Origin: Gammaproteobacteria bacterium | Lineage (GTDB): Bacteria > Pseudomonadota > Gammaproteobacteria > Steroidobacterales > GCA-2729495 | Direction of reading: 5' to 3' | DNA length: 64,000 nucleotides | Assembly: GCA_023383705.1 (NCBI GenBank) | Contig: JAHDYM010000001.1 | Span: forward strand, 1-64,000 | Part shown: positions 1 to 8,379 of the stretch, piece after piece | Layout: every line of letters starts with the position of its first letter | Position numbering within the stretch: the stretch's first letter is position 1 | The notes under the pieces: generated by a model | Told to the model about the DNA's origin: nothing | Databases searched by the model: none | What the model saw: the letters and a program-made list of their open reading frames with translations, nothing else | Position numbers and translations under genes: made by a program

Positions 1-7
1 TGTCGAC

Positions 8-1222
8 GTGATGCTCGAGCTGCCGGTGGATGCCACGCTGCGCGACTTCCTGACCTCACATGGCCTGCCCGTGCCGGGCGGGTTCGCGTGGGACGACACG
101 CCGGAGACCAGCCAGTTCTTGGTGGAGGCAGTCAAGGTCTGGCCGGACACCGCCGCCCGCGACCAGATGACCGCCAACCTCATGGCCAGCGTCCAGTTGG
201 GCGATCCGGCGGGCAAGCAGGCGATGTTCGAGGCGGTGGTCTCGGATGCTGCCGCGCTGGCGGGCCTGACGCTGTGCCGCAGTGACGTCCACCGCTCGTT
301 CTGGCTCTACGTCACCCACCCGACGCTGTTCGAGCGCGCCTACGACTTCAGCTTTTGGGAGCACCACGGGCCGCAGACCCAGCAATACGATCTGGGCCTG
401 AAGCGCCAGCCGAACGGCTCGGATACGAACTTGGCTGGGCTGCGCAACGCGATCTCGGCCTTCTACAAGCGCGAGATGCAGTGCGGCGACAGCAGCGTGG
501 CGCATCTGGTCGAGCGCAGCCCCGGTGTGTTCCTGCTGACCGTCCACGTCAAGGACATGGCCATGCTGCGGCTGGAGTTCGAGGGACCGACCCTCAAGCG
601 CCGCGTCGGCAATCCCAACATCCACATGGTTCTGGAGTACGCCAAGCCCACCGGCGTGGTGCGCACACTGGTGCGCGGCGGCCAGAAGTACCAGCAGATG
701 CTGGTCGAAGCCTTCGCCGAGCATGTGCTGGGCGTCAAGGCGAGTGCGAGCCGCATCAAGTCGCCGAGGCTGGACTTGTCGATGCTGCGCACCGGCTTCG
801 ACGTGCCGGAGGCGTTCGAGGACGGGTTCTCGATGGTGCAGTTGAAGGCGCTGACCTTCCTCAGCCCGGACGGCGCATTGAAACTCGAATGCACCGCGAT
901 GCAGTCCAGCCAGCAACGCTCCGTGCATGAACTGCTGAAGGAAAAACTGCACGGCCCGCTGGAAGGCAACTGGGCGGTGACGGCGGCGCAGGTCAATCTC
1001 TACTACCCGCCGGAGCCGGGCCGCACGCGCCCGAAGGTGGTCACCATCGAAGTGACCAGCAAGGGGCGGCTCAACCTGCACAAGTTCGACGCCAAGATGC
1101 AGGCGCAACTGGAAGGCTATCTGGTTGCGGTGGGCATCTTGCAGAAGGGCCAGACCCTGAATGCGCACGAGATGCCGCCGGAAGCGGACGCAGTCAGTTC
1201 GACGCCGGTGATCGAGGACTGA
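8..1222 (+). CDS. Unrecognised protein of the left-edge accessory segment
   Basis: Encodes at least 404 residues. The frame is already open at the window edge, so the GTG at 8 or ATG at 11 may be internal and the gene may be 5'-truncated. I recognise no family: there is no signal peptide, membrane segment or clear catalytic motif, and the protein looks soluble and mixed alpha/beta. Its stop lies 4 nt before the ATG of the next gene, so the two are probably translationally coupled and act together. The setting (unknown pair, DUF2188 gene, then the 3' end of a tRNA gene) suggests cargo of an integrated element. Function unknown. Confidence 0.7.
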   Translation: MMLELPVDATLRDFLTSHGLPVPGGFAWDDTPETSQFLVEAVKVWPDTAARDQMTANLMASVQLGDPAGKQAMFEAVVSDAAALAGLTLCRSDVHRSFWLYVTHPTLFERAYDFSFWEHHGPQTQQYDLGLKRQPNGSDTNLAGLRNAISAFYKREMQCGDSSVAHLVERSPGVFLLTVHVKDMAMLRLEFEGPTLKRRVGNPNIHMVLEYAKPTGVVRTLVRGGQKYQQMLVEAFAEHVLGVKASASRIKSPRLDLSMLRTGFDVPEAFEDGFSMVQLKALTFLSPDGALKLECTAMQSSQQRSVHELLKEKLHGPLEGNWAVTAAQVNLYYPPEPGRTRPKVVTIEVTSKGRLNLHKFDAKMQAQLEGYLVAVGILQKGQTLNAHEMPPEADAVSSTPVIED

Positions 1223-1226
1223 TCCG

Positions 1227-2213
1227 ATGGCGGCGCATGACGCTTGGGCTTTGGTCTGCCGCCTGTTTGCGGGCGGCACGCCCGTGCTGCGCGCCACGCT
1301 GTCGTCGCGCGAGGCATCGGTGCTGTCCGTTTTCGGCAAGGCGGTCAAGCCGACGGTGGTGGATCAATCCTTCGTGCTCTGCCCGCACTGCCAGCAGCAC
1401 CGGGCACAGGTGTGGGGCGATGGCCGTGGCGGGCGCATGTGCCGTTGCCCGGACTGCGGGCCAGTGACCGTCGAAACGAACGACGGCGCGGCGTTGGCCC
1501 TGGACGAGGATTGGCTGCGCCAGAAGATGCGCCTCGCGCTCGGCATCGAAAGCCGCGACGGCATCGATGATCTGGGCGGCGGCGTGTGGCGGCTGGGCGA
1601 AGCACGACGGTCGCCCGTCCTGTTGGCCCGCGACCTGTCGCGGGTGCTGCACGAACCCGCGTTGCTGGATCGGGTGCGTGTGGCAGGCGGAGACATCCAG
1701 GTGATCACGCCGAGGTCGAGCACGACGCGTGGATCGCCGTTCGGCACGGGCGTCCAGTGGCTGAGGCTGGAAGAACGCTTCACGTTCTACGGCGGCGGAA
1801 TCACGTTCATTGCCACGTCGCCGTCCGCGACACCAGTGGTCGCCGATTCGGCCACGCCGGTGAACGGGCCGTTCTCGGCGGATTTCAGATGGGCGACGTT
1901 GCCGGACGTGCAGGCCACGCCGATCCAGTTCACCGATGGCCAGTCGAAGGTGTTCGGTGCGCTGTGGGCGTTCAAGGGCGAAGCCGTGACGGCGGAACGG
2001 GTCATGCAGCGCGCGGGTTTGGACAGCGCCAAGCCGAGCGACCTGTTCAAGATTAAGACGAAGGACAAGGGCAAGCCGGAGCCTGCTGCACAGCACGCGG
2101 CCTACGGCGCGCTCGTGGTCACGCAGCAACGCGCGGGGCTGTACGTGATGCCCTGCGCGGCGGTGGCATCCCTACGCCAGACATCGGGAAAGGAGGAGAC
2201 CTTCATGACATGA
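1227..2213 (+). CDS. Unrecognised protein with N-terminal zinc-ribbon-like cysteine cluster
   Basis: 328 residues, ATG start 4 nt after the preceding stop. The N-terminal part holds a cysteine cluster, CPHC at about residues 52-55 and CRCPDC at about 72-77, spaced like a treble-clef or zinc-ribbon knuckle and probably binding one zinc. The rest has no motif I can name. There is no signal peptide and no membrane helix. A zinc ribbon in a soluble protein often contacts nucleic acid, but this is inference only. It probably works with the protein encoded just upstream. I cannot assign it to a known defence, conjugation or replication family from sequence alone. Confidence 0.7.
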   Translation: MAAHDAWALVCRLFAGGTPVLRATLSSREASVLSVFGKAVKPTVVDQSFVLCPHCQQHRAQVWGDGRGGRMCRCPDCGPVTVETNDGAALALDEDWLRQKMRLALGIESRDGIDDLGGGVWRLGEARRSPVLLARDLSRVLHEPALLDRVRVAGGDIQVITPRSSTTRGSPFGTGVQWLRLEERFTFYGGGITFIATSPSATPVVADSATPVNGPFSADFRWATLPDVQATPIQFTDGQSKVFGALWAFKGEAVTAERVMQRAGLDSAKPSDLFKIKTKDKGKPEPAAQHAAYGALVVTQQRAGLYVMPCAAVASLRQTSGKEETFMT

Positions 2214-2285
2214 ACTCAATGCTTGAGCGCCTTGGCTCGCGCCGACTTCAAGAGCCTGTCCTTTTCAATTTTTGGAGCATTTGAA

Positions 2286-2516
2286 ATGAGCGGAAAAAAC
2301 CAATGGGTCGTTCCCATCAACGGCGGTGATCAGTGGGGTGTGCGCGGTGAAGGCAACGACCGCCTCACCTCTGTCCACGACACGCAGCAGCAGGCGATTG
2401 ACCGTGCGCGGGACATCGCCATCAACCAGCAGAGCGAGATGTTCATCCAAGGTCGTGACGGCCAGATCCGCGAGCGCAACAGCTACGGTGACGATCCGTT
2501 CCCGCCCAAGGGGTGA
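2286..2516 (+). CDS. DUF2188 family small protein
   Basis: 76 residues starting MSGKNQWVV. It matches the DUF2188 pattern: an N-terminal VVPxxGGxWGVRGEGN-like strand, a central SVHDTQxxAIDxARDIA helix, and a C-terminal GRDGxIRxxxSYGxDPFPPKG tail. The ATG at 2286 is chosen over in-frame starts from 2223 because the family conservation begins there. The biochemical role of DUF2188 proteins is not known. They are common in accessory regions of proteobacteria. Here it is the last gene before tRNA-Phe, and a 13-bp inverted repeat follows 13 nt after its stop. Confidence 0.85.
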   Translation: MSGKNQWVVPINGGDQWGVRGEGNDRLTSVHDTQQQAIDRARDIAINQQSEMFIQGRDGQIRERNSYGDDPFPPKG

Positions 2517-2529
2517 TGCTGGGCTTGGC

Positions 2530-2570
2530 CTCGCGGGTTTGCTTCTACTTTGCTCGTGCAAACCCGCGAG
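2530..2570. repeat. 13-bp perfect inverted repeat after the DUF2188 gene
   Basis: Arms CTCGCGGGTTTGC (2530-2542) and its exact complement (2558-2570), with a 15-nt spacer. No T-tract follows on either strand, so it is not a canonical intrinsic terminator. It may fold in mRNA as a 3' stabiliser or mark the end of the accessory segment. The rest of 2571-2770 shows no gene. Confidence 0.6.
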
Positions 2571-2770
2571 CCAACTATTCTCATCGGCGCACGCACAAGT
2601 GGTTGACGAACAACACCGTCTGCGTGTGCCACGGCGAAGAAGTTGGCGCAGTTTCGAGAGAAGATAGGGCGGAACAGGGGCGAACTGGACGGGTCACGCC
2701 GCCTCTGCCCGGAACGGCTGGCACACGCAGAACGACGCGGAAGCCCGCGTGGCGTGCGGAAGCCGCAAAC

Positions 2771-2799
2771 GAAAACGCCCAACCGAGAACGGTTGGGCG
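2771..2799 (-). terminator. Intrinsic terminator of tRNA-Phe
   Basis: On the minus strand, 9 nt past the CCA of tRNA-Phe, a 9-bp GC-rich stem (CGCCCAACC with GGTTGGGCG, 2776-2784 and 2791-2799) has a 6-nt loop and is followed by TTTTC. This is the classic intrinsic terminator form and sits where the tRNA transcript should end. Confidence 0.88.
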
Positions 2800-2807
2800 C
2801 TGAATAG

Positions 2808-2883
<76 letters not shown>

Positions 2884-2911
2884 ATTACCGGGAAACCGGA
2901 CGGGGAGTGGA

Positions 2912-2934
2912 ATCGCGCCTGAAGGCGCTCCTAC
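2912..2934. repeat. REP-like palindromic element, variant copy
   Basis: ATCGCGcCTGAAGgCGCTCCTAC is the same 23-bp element as at 3301, 59044, 59084 and 62253, but two positions of the hairpin stem are exchanged together (G to C and C to G). Pairing is kept, which implies selection on the folded structure. It lies between tRNA-Phe and yggX. Confidence 0.65.
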
Positions 2935-3006
2935 GAGCGGCGCCCAAGCCGGGCCATTTTACGCGGTCGGCCGGGCTTGCCGTCAAGGAATCCGCACGCC
3001 GGGGGC

Positions 3007-3026
3007 AAAAAAGCCTATTTGGGCTT
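3007..3026 (-). terminator. Short intrinsic terminator overlapping the yggX stop
   Basis: Minus-strand AAGCC-CAAATA-GGCTT is followed by a run of six T (the stem's last two T plus four more). The 5-bp stem contains the final codons and TAG of yggX. The stem is short, so the call is tentative, but the T-run and position are right. Confidence 0.4.
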
Positions 3027-3281
3027 GAAGTCCGGGGGTGGCGCGGAGTCGCCGGTGAAGAAGAATTTCTCCATTTCCGTTTCGAGCAGCTTGCGCGCCT
3101 TGGGCTCGATGGGGGTCAGGCGGTATTCATTGATGAGCATGGTCTGCCGGGCCAGCCACTGCTGCCAGGCCTGCTTGGAGACGTTCTCGTAGATGCGCTT
3201 GCCCAGCTCGCCGGGATAGGGAACGTAGTCGAGACCATCTGCCTCGATGCGAAGCAGGACGCAGTTGACCTGGCGAGCCAT
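3015..3281 (-). CDS. yggX: Fe(2+)-trafficking protein YggX
   Basis: 88 residues starting [10 protein letters not shown]. This is the full YggX family length and pattern: the conserved MxRxVxC start with its single cysteine, then PYPGELGxRIYxxVSKxAWxxWL and the Asn-Glu-Tyr-Arg-Leu segment. YggX is a cytosolic protein that protects iron-sulfur clusters from oxidative damage and takes part in iron handling. It lies 31 nt downstream of mutY on the same strand, the usual gammaproteobacterial mutY-yggX pairing. MutY carries a 4Fe-4S cluster, which makes the pairing sensible. A REP-like hairpin separates the two genes. Confidence 0.95.
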   Translation of the reverse strand: MARQVNCVLLRIEADGLDYVPYPGELGKRIYENVSKQAWQQWLARQTMLINEYRLTPIEPKARKLLETEMEKFFFTGDSAPPPDFKPK

Positions 3282-3300
3282 GAAAAACCTTTCTGTTGTT

Positions 3301-3323
3301 GTGGGAGCGGCTTCAGCCGCGAT
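3301..3323. repeat. REP-like palindromic element between mutY and yggX
   Basis: GTGGGAGCGG-CTTCAGCCGCGAT is a 23-bp copy that differs by one base from the 59044 copy. Its core GCGGCT-TC-AGCCGC forms a hairpin. The TGA stop of mutY (3313-3315, minus strand) lies inside it, so the last MutY residues (DRG) are encoded by the repeat. Confidence 0.8.
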
Positions 3324-4377
3324 CCCGGAGGGACTCGAGCAACCGGGTGACCGGTGCGGCCAGGCCAACCCGGGCCGGCGCGGCCCTGTTATACCAGAGC
3401 CACCGGTCGCCCTCCATCGCGCGCAGCGGCACGTGCGCCAGGCGGCATTCGACCGGCGTGATGTCGAGGTCGAAGTGGGTGAAGCCGTGGCGGAACACGG
3501 GACGCACGCTCTGGGCCCCGGGCGCGCTGCCAAACTGCGCGCTGCACCACTCGCCCACCGCTTCCACCGACGCAACTTCCGGCAAACCCCACAGGCCACC
3601 CCAGATGCCGGTATCCGCGCGGCGCTCGAGCAGCACGGCACCATCGGCCCGCGTGCAGAGCAACAGCACGCAGTGGCGCAGCGGGCGCGCCCTGGCCGGC
3701 TTGCGGGCCGGCAGTTGCGCGGTGAGTCCTGCGGCGAGCGCCACGCAGTTGTCGCGCAGCGGGCAGGACGCGCAGGCCGGCTTCCCCCGCGTGCAGACCG
3801 AGGCACCGAGATCCATGATCGCCTGCGTGTAGTGGGCGACCCGCTGCGCGGGCGTACAGCGCTCGGCCAGCGTCCAGAGTTCGCGTTGCACGGCCGACTC
3901 CGTGGGCACCCCGGCGATGCCGAACACGCGGGCGAGCACGCGCTTGACGTTGCCATCGAGTATCGGGTGACGCTGCCCGCTGGCGAGCGCGAGGATCGCA
4001 CCCGCCGTCGAGCGGCCGATGCCGGGCAGGGCTGACAGCGCCTCGAAGTCGGTCGGCAGCACACCGCCATGCTGGTCGCGCACCCGTTGCGCGGCGCGAT
4101 GCAGGTTGCGGGCGCGGGCGTAGTAGCCGAGGCCCGACCAGCGGTGCAGCACTTCGTCGGGCGAGGCCGCGGCCAGCGCCTGCACCTCGGGGAAGGTCTG
4201 CATGAATGTGTCGTAGTAGCGCGCGACCGTCGCCACCTGCGTCTGCTGGAGCATGATCTCGGACACCCAGACGCGGTAGGGCGTCGGGTTTTTCTGCCAG
4301 GGCAGGTCATGGCGGCCGTGCTGGTCCCACCAGGCGAGGAGCAGGGGGGCGAGTTGTGTGCTGAAACCAGCCGGCAT
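3313..4377 (-). CDS. mutY: A/G-specific adenine DNA glycosylase MutY
   Basis: 354 residues. Removes adenine mispaired with 8-oxoguanine, limiting G-to-T mutation. Visible features: the N-terminal glycosylase domain with [10 protein letters not shown] (catalytic Glu near residue 40), the helix-hairpin-helix [10 protein letters not shown] followed by catalytic Asp in ILDGNVKRV, the 4Fe-4S ligands in the pattern C-x6-C-x2-C-x5-C near residue 200, and a C-terminal Nudix-like 8-oxoG recognition domain (GGLWGLPE). The ATG at 4377 (MPAGFS) is preferred; extending to 4500 would add 41 residues unlike the family. The stop codon is supplied by a REP-like element. Divergent from kup. Confidence 0.95.
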   Translation of the reverse strand: MPAGFSTQLAPLLLAWWDQHGRHDLPWQKNPTPYRVWVSEIMLQQTQVATVARYYDTFMQTFPEVQALAAASPDEVLHRWSGLGYYARARNLHRAAQRVRDQHGGVLPTDFEALSALPGIGRSTAGAILALASGQRHPILDGNVKRVLARVFGIAGVPTESAVQRELWTLAERCTPAQRVAHYTQAIMDLGASVCTRGKPACASCPLRDNCVALAAGLTAQLPARKPARARPLRHCVLLLCTRADGAVLLERRADTGIWGGLWGLPEVASVEAVGEWCSAQFGSAPGAQSVRPVFRHGFTHFDLDITPVECRLAHVPLRAMEGDRWLWYNRAAPARVGLAAPVTRLLESLRDRG

Positions 4378-4508
4378 GATGTGGCGGGAGCCTATCAAGT
4401 TGCCGGCTGGAAGTGTGCGGGGCCGCACCGGGCAGTCTTGTTCATGGCCGCGAGGTGGCGCAGACTCTGCGCCGCCGCGCCCCGGGGGGGCCACGATCAC
4501 CTCGCCAC

Positions 4509-6368
4509 ATGCTGCGATCCCGCCTCAAAGCCCCAGCCCTCATCGGCGCCATCGGGGTTGTTTACGGCGACATCGGCACCAGTCCGCTCTATGCCTTCGG
4601 TGCTGCCATCAAGGCCGCCCGGTCGGTTACGCCCGGACTGGCGATATTCGGCTCGCTGTCGCTGATTTTCTGGAGCCTGTTGCTGGTCGTCAGCCTCAAG
4701 TACCTGGTGCTCATGGTGCGGGCCGACAACGAGGGCGAAGGCGGCATCCTCGCGCTGCTCGCCGGACTCGAACAGTACTTCTTCCACTGGGCCGACTGGT
4801 CGCGCAAGCTGCTGCTGGCCGGCGCGCTCGGCGCCGCACTCTTCTATTGCGATGCTGTCATCACGCCGGCCATCTCGGTGCTCAGCGCGGTTGAAGGACT
4901 GGAACTGCTGGACCCGGGCTTTTCCGGCATCATCCTGCCACTGGCCTGCGGCATCCTGCTCGGCCTGTTCCTGCTCCAGCGCAGCGGCACCGAGAAAATC
5001 AGCCGCTACTTCGGCCCGGTCATGCTGCTGTGGTTCGGTACGCTGGCCGGCCTGGGCGTGATCTCGATCGCCCGCACGCCGCAGATCCTGCAGGCACTGA
5101 ACCCGGCCTTTGCCCTGGCCATGCTGTCGAGCGAGCCAGGCATTGGCCTTGCCATCATCGGCGCGGTATTCCTCACCGTTACCGGCGGTGAAGCCCTGTA
5201 TGCCGACATGGGCCATTTCGGCCGCTCGGCGGTCCGGGTTACCTGGTTCGGCTGCGTCTGGCCGGCACTGGTACTGAATTATTTTGGCCAGGGCGCGCTG
5301 GCGCTGCGCAACGGTACCTCACTCGACAATCCGTTCTTTCGCCTGGCGCCGGAACCACTGCTGGCTGCGCTGATCGTTCTGGCCACGGCTGCCACCATCA
5401 TCGCCTCGCAGGCAACGATTACCGGCGCCTTCTCCATCACCCGGCAGGCCGTGCAGCTCGACCTCATGCCGCGCGTGAACATCGTCCAGACCTCGGCCAG
5501 CGAACGCGGACAGATTTATGTACCGGTCACCAACTGGGTGATGCTGTTGCTGGTACTTGGCGTGACGCTGGGCTTTGGCAGCTCCGGTGCCTTGTCCGCA
5601 GCCTATGGCGCGGCCGTTGCCGGCACGATGTGGATCACCACGGTGCTCGCCGCGGTCGTGGCACGGATGCAGTGGCGTTGGTCGTGGCTGGCAGTCGGTG
5701 TGGTGTTCGGCAGTTTTTTTGCCGTCGACACCACCTTCGTGTTCAGCAATCTGACCAAGATCGGCGACGGCGCCTGGGTGCCCATCCTGATGGCGGCGCT
5801 GCTGTTTCTGGTGTTCGTGGTCTGGCACGACGGGCGTGACATGCTGGGCAGGAAGCTCGATGCCATGGCGGTGGGCATGGACGGGCTCGAGCAGCTGCTG
5901 GCTGGCACCAGCCGGGTGAAGGGCACCGCCATATTCCTGGTCAGCCGTCCGGATTCCGTACCCGGCGCATTCCTGCGCAACATCGGGCACAACCATGTCG
6001 TACACGAGAACGTGATCTTCCTGCACATCGAATTCCTGCGCATACCCAAGGCGGATGCCGCAACCCAGTTGACGATCCAGCCGCTGCGCGAGTCCTTCCA
6101 TATGGTGCGGGCGCGTTTCGGCTTCATGGAGACCCCGGACGTCGGCGCCATCATCCAGCAATGCCGCCGGCAGGGTCTGCAGATCACCCCGCGCGATTAC
6201 ACGCTGTTTCTCGGCCAGCACGTCGTGGTGCCAACCGGTCCGCAACGTCCCGGGTACTGGAAGCGCGGCTTCTTTGCCTGGCTGCAACGTCGCTCAACCG
6301 GTGCAGCGGAATTCTTCGGCATGCCGCTTCGTCGTGTGGTCATCGTCAGCACCGTGATCGAGATCTGA
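4509..6368 (+). CDS. kup: Low-affinity potassium transport system protein Kup
   Basis: 619 residues, the normal Kup length. Inner-membrane K+/H+ symporter of the KUP/HAK/KT family. The N-terminal signature GVVYGDIGTSPLYAF begins near residue 14, about 12 hydrophobic segments cover the first 440 residues, and the cytoplasmic C-terminal domain follows (IFLHIEFLRIP and FGFMETPDV regions). The ATG at 4509 is chosen because the first helix follows at once; an upstream in-frame start at 4413 adds a proline/arginine-rich stretch that looks non-coding. The gene stands alone, divergent from mutY with 131 bp between starts. Confidence 0.95.
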   Translation: MLRSRLKAPALIGAIGVVYGDIGTSPLYAFGAAIKAARSVTPGLAIFGSLSLIFWSLLLVVSLKYLVLMVRADNEGEGGILALLAGLEQYFFHWADWSRKLLLAGALGAALFYCDAVITPAISVLSAVEGLELLDPGFSGIILPLACGILLGLFLLQRSGTEKISRYFGPVMLLWFGTLAGLGVISIARTPQILQALNPAFALAMLSSEPGIGLAIIGAVFLTVTGGEALYADMGHFGRSAVRVTWFGCVWPALVLNYFGQGALALRNGTSLDNPFFRLAPEPLLAALIVLATAATIIASQATITGAFSITRQAVQLDLMPRVNIVQTSASERGQIYVPVTNWVMLLLVLGVTLGFGSSGALSAAYGAAVAGTMWITTVLAAVVARMQWRWSWLAVGVVFGSFFAVDTTFVFSNLTKIGDGAWVPILMAALLFLVFVVWHDGRDMLGRKLDAMAVGMDGLEQLLAGTSRVKGTAIFLVSRPDSVPGAFLRNIGHNHVVHENVIFLHIEFLRIPKADAATQLTIQPLRESFHMVRARFGFMETPDVGAIIQQCRRQGLQITPRDYTLFLGQHVVVPTGPQRPGYWKRGFFAWLQRRSTGAAEFFGMPLRRVVIVSTVIEI

Positions 6369-6628
6369 GACGGGCCGTTCCCGCCGCCCGGCCGGAACTG
6401 CCCGCCGGCACATCGCGTGGATGTGAGCTGCAACCGCAAAACTTCGAAAACTTCGACCCGGCACCTGACAGAGGCAGAACTGTGCGCCCGTGCAGCCCGC
6501 GCGGCCTGCGGATGTGAAGCACATCTCATCGATTTGTCATAGTCGGGCCTTAGGCTAGTCCCCGTATCTTCGTGGGGACGAACTGGCCGGCCGGGCATGC
6601 CCGGCGCATGCGGGCCGATCGCGTGGCA
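6369..6628. other. Intergenic region before the signalling cluster
   Basis: 260 bp between kup and the GGDEF-EAL gene without a plausible gene. It contains a small hairpin (GTCCCC at 6558-6563 with GGGGAC at 6574-6579) about 50 nt before the next start. I see no convincing promoter hexamers, although the cluster's promoter must lie here. Confidence 0.5.
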
Positions 6629-8365
6629 ATGAAGCTTCTGCTGGTTGAAGACAATCAGGCCGACGTCGACTTTCTCGCCGCCTCGCTGCGCCGTCAGCGC
6701 GCCAGCGATGTGGAAATGGTCAACGTGCAGTCACTGGCGAACGCCACCGAGCGCCTCGGCAGCGAGAAGTTCGACATCGTGCTCCTCGACCTGCACCTGC
6801 CGGACGCCTCGGGCCTCGAGTGCATCGACGCGATCCAGGCCATCGACCAGGAAATCCCCATCGTCGTGCTGAGCGGCCAGGACGACGAGGAGTTTGCCGT
6901 CAGCATCCTCAACAAGGGCGCCCAGGACTATCTCGTCAAGTGGGAGGGCCAGGGACGCACCATCCTGCGCTCGGTGCGCTACGCGATCGAGCGCAAGCGC
7001 TCCGAACTGCGGCTCAACTACATGGCGCAGTTCGATGCGCTGACCGGCATCCCGAACCGCCAGTACTTCAACGACCAGCTCACGCGGGCAACTGCAAGGG
7101 CGCGCCGTGACGGCCGCAAGGTGACCCTGCTGTTCCTCGACCTGGACGGCTTCAAGGTGGTCAACGACACGCTCGGCCACGATGCCGGCGACCGCCTGCT
7201 GAAAGAAGTGGCAAGCCGCATCCAGCGCTCCGTACGGACCGGCGACGTCATCGCCCGGCTCGGCGGGGACGAATTCGCCGTGCTGCTGGAAGGCCTGAGC
7301 GGCCCGCTGGAAGTCGAGACCATGGCCAACAGCCTGCTTGCGCTCATCTCGCAGCCGTATCACATCGCCGACCGCCAGCTCGACATCACGACCAGCATCG
7401 GCATCACGATGTATCCGAACGACAGCTCGGACACGCAGATGCTGCTGAAGAACGCGGACATCGCCATGTACCAGGCAAAGGAGAACGGCCGCAACAACGT
7501 GACCTTCTTCACCGAGCGGATGCACGCCGAGCTGATGGAATACCACGACCTCGAGCGGGACATCCGCGAGGCCTTGCGCCTCGACGAGTTCCACGTCGTC
7601 TACCAGCCGAAGGTCAACGCGCACAACCGCCGCCTGCAGGGCCTGGAGGCGCTGCTGCGCTGGACCAGCCCGACGCGCGGCAAGGTGAGCCCCGGCACAT
7701 TCATTCCCGTGGCCGAGGAGAGCGGGCACATCATTCCGCTCGGTTACTGGGTCCTCGACCAGGTCTGCCAGACGCTCAAGGCATGGGAGGAGAAAGGCCT
7801 GCCGTGCGTACCGGTATCGGTGAACGTTTCGGCGCGCCAGTTCCAGCAACCAGACTTCCACAAACGCGTCGCACAGATACTTGCCGCACATGCCGTGGAT
7901 CCCTCGCTGATCGAGATCGAGCTGACCGAAGGCCTGGTGATGGAGGACAGCGAGGCGGCCCAGATGGAGCTGTTGCGCCTCAAGCGGATCGGCCTGCGTA
8001 TCTCCATCGACGACTTCGGCACCGGCTATTCCTGCCTGAGCTACCTGCGACGCTTCCCGATCGACGTGCTGAAGATCGACCGCTCCTTCGTCATGGAAAT
8101 CGGCGTCAGCCAGGATGGCGAGAGCATCATCGACGCAATCATCTCGCTGGCGCGCAGCCTGCGCCTCGAAACAGTCGCCGAAGGCGTGGAAACAAACGGG
8201 CAGCTCGACTTCCTGCTGGAACGCGGCTGCCACATCGTGCAGGGCTACCTGTTCGGCGTCCCGATGGAGCAGCCGCTGGTCGAGCCGCTGCTGGCCGAAC
8301 TCAGCAATGCCGGTGTCGACTCGACCGCAACCCGCCGCGCACTGGCTGCGGCCAACCACCGCTGA
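6629..8365 (+). CDS. Response regulator with GGDEF and EAL domains (c-di-GMP synthesis and hydrolysis)
   Basis: 578 residues. Domains in order: receiver (about 1-120; MKLLLVEDN start, phospho-Asp in VLLDLHLP, Lys in DYLVK), GGDEF (about 135-295; RLGGDEFAVLLEG intact, with an RTGD inhibitory site five residues upstream), and EAL (about 315-565; EALLRW, DDFGTGYSCL, KIDRSFV and AEGVE all present). Both enzymatic domains look competent, so it could make or degrade the second messenger c-di-GMP under control of its receiver. The ATG at 6629 is chosen because the receiver's first strand starts there. It is followed after 14 nt by a histidine kinase gene, its likely partner. Confidence 0.93.
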   Translation: MKLLLVEDNQADVDFLAASLRRQRASDVEMVNVQSLANATERLGSEKFDIVLLDLHLPDASGLECIDAIQAIDQEIPIVVLSGQDDEEFAVSILNKGAQDYLVKWEGQGRTILRSVRYAIERKRSELRLNYMAQFDALTGIPNRQYFNDQLTRATARARRDGRKVTLLFLDLDGFKVVNDTLGHDAGDRLLKEVASRIQRSVRTGDVIARLGGDEFAVLLEGLSGPLEVETMANSLLALISQPYHIADRQLDITTSIGITMYPNDSSDTQMLLKNADIAMYQAKENGRNNVTFFTERMHAELMEYHDLERDIREALRLDEFHVVYQPKVNAHNRRLQGLEALLRWTSPTRGKVSPGTFIPVAEESGHIIPLGYWVLDQVCQTLKAWEEKGLPCVPVSVNVSARQFQQPDFHKRVAQILAAHAVDPSLIEIELTEGLVMEDSEAAQMELLRLKRIGLRISIDDFGTGYSCLSYLRRFPIDVLKIDRSFVMEIGVSQDGESIIDAIISLARSLRLETVAEGVETNGQLDFLLERGCHIVQGYLFGVPMEQPLVEPLLAELSNAGVDSTATRRALAAANHR

Positions 8366-8379
8366 GACCCGCACCCGCC

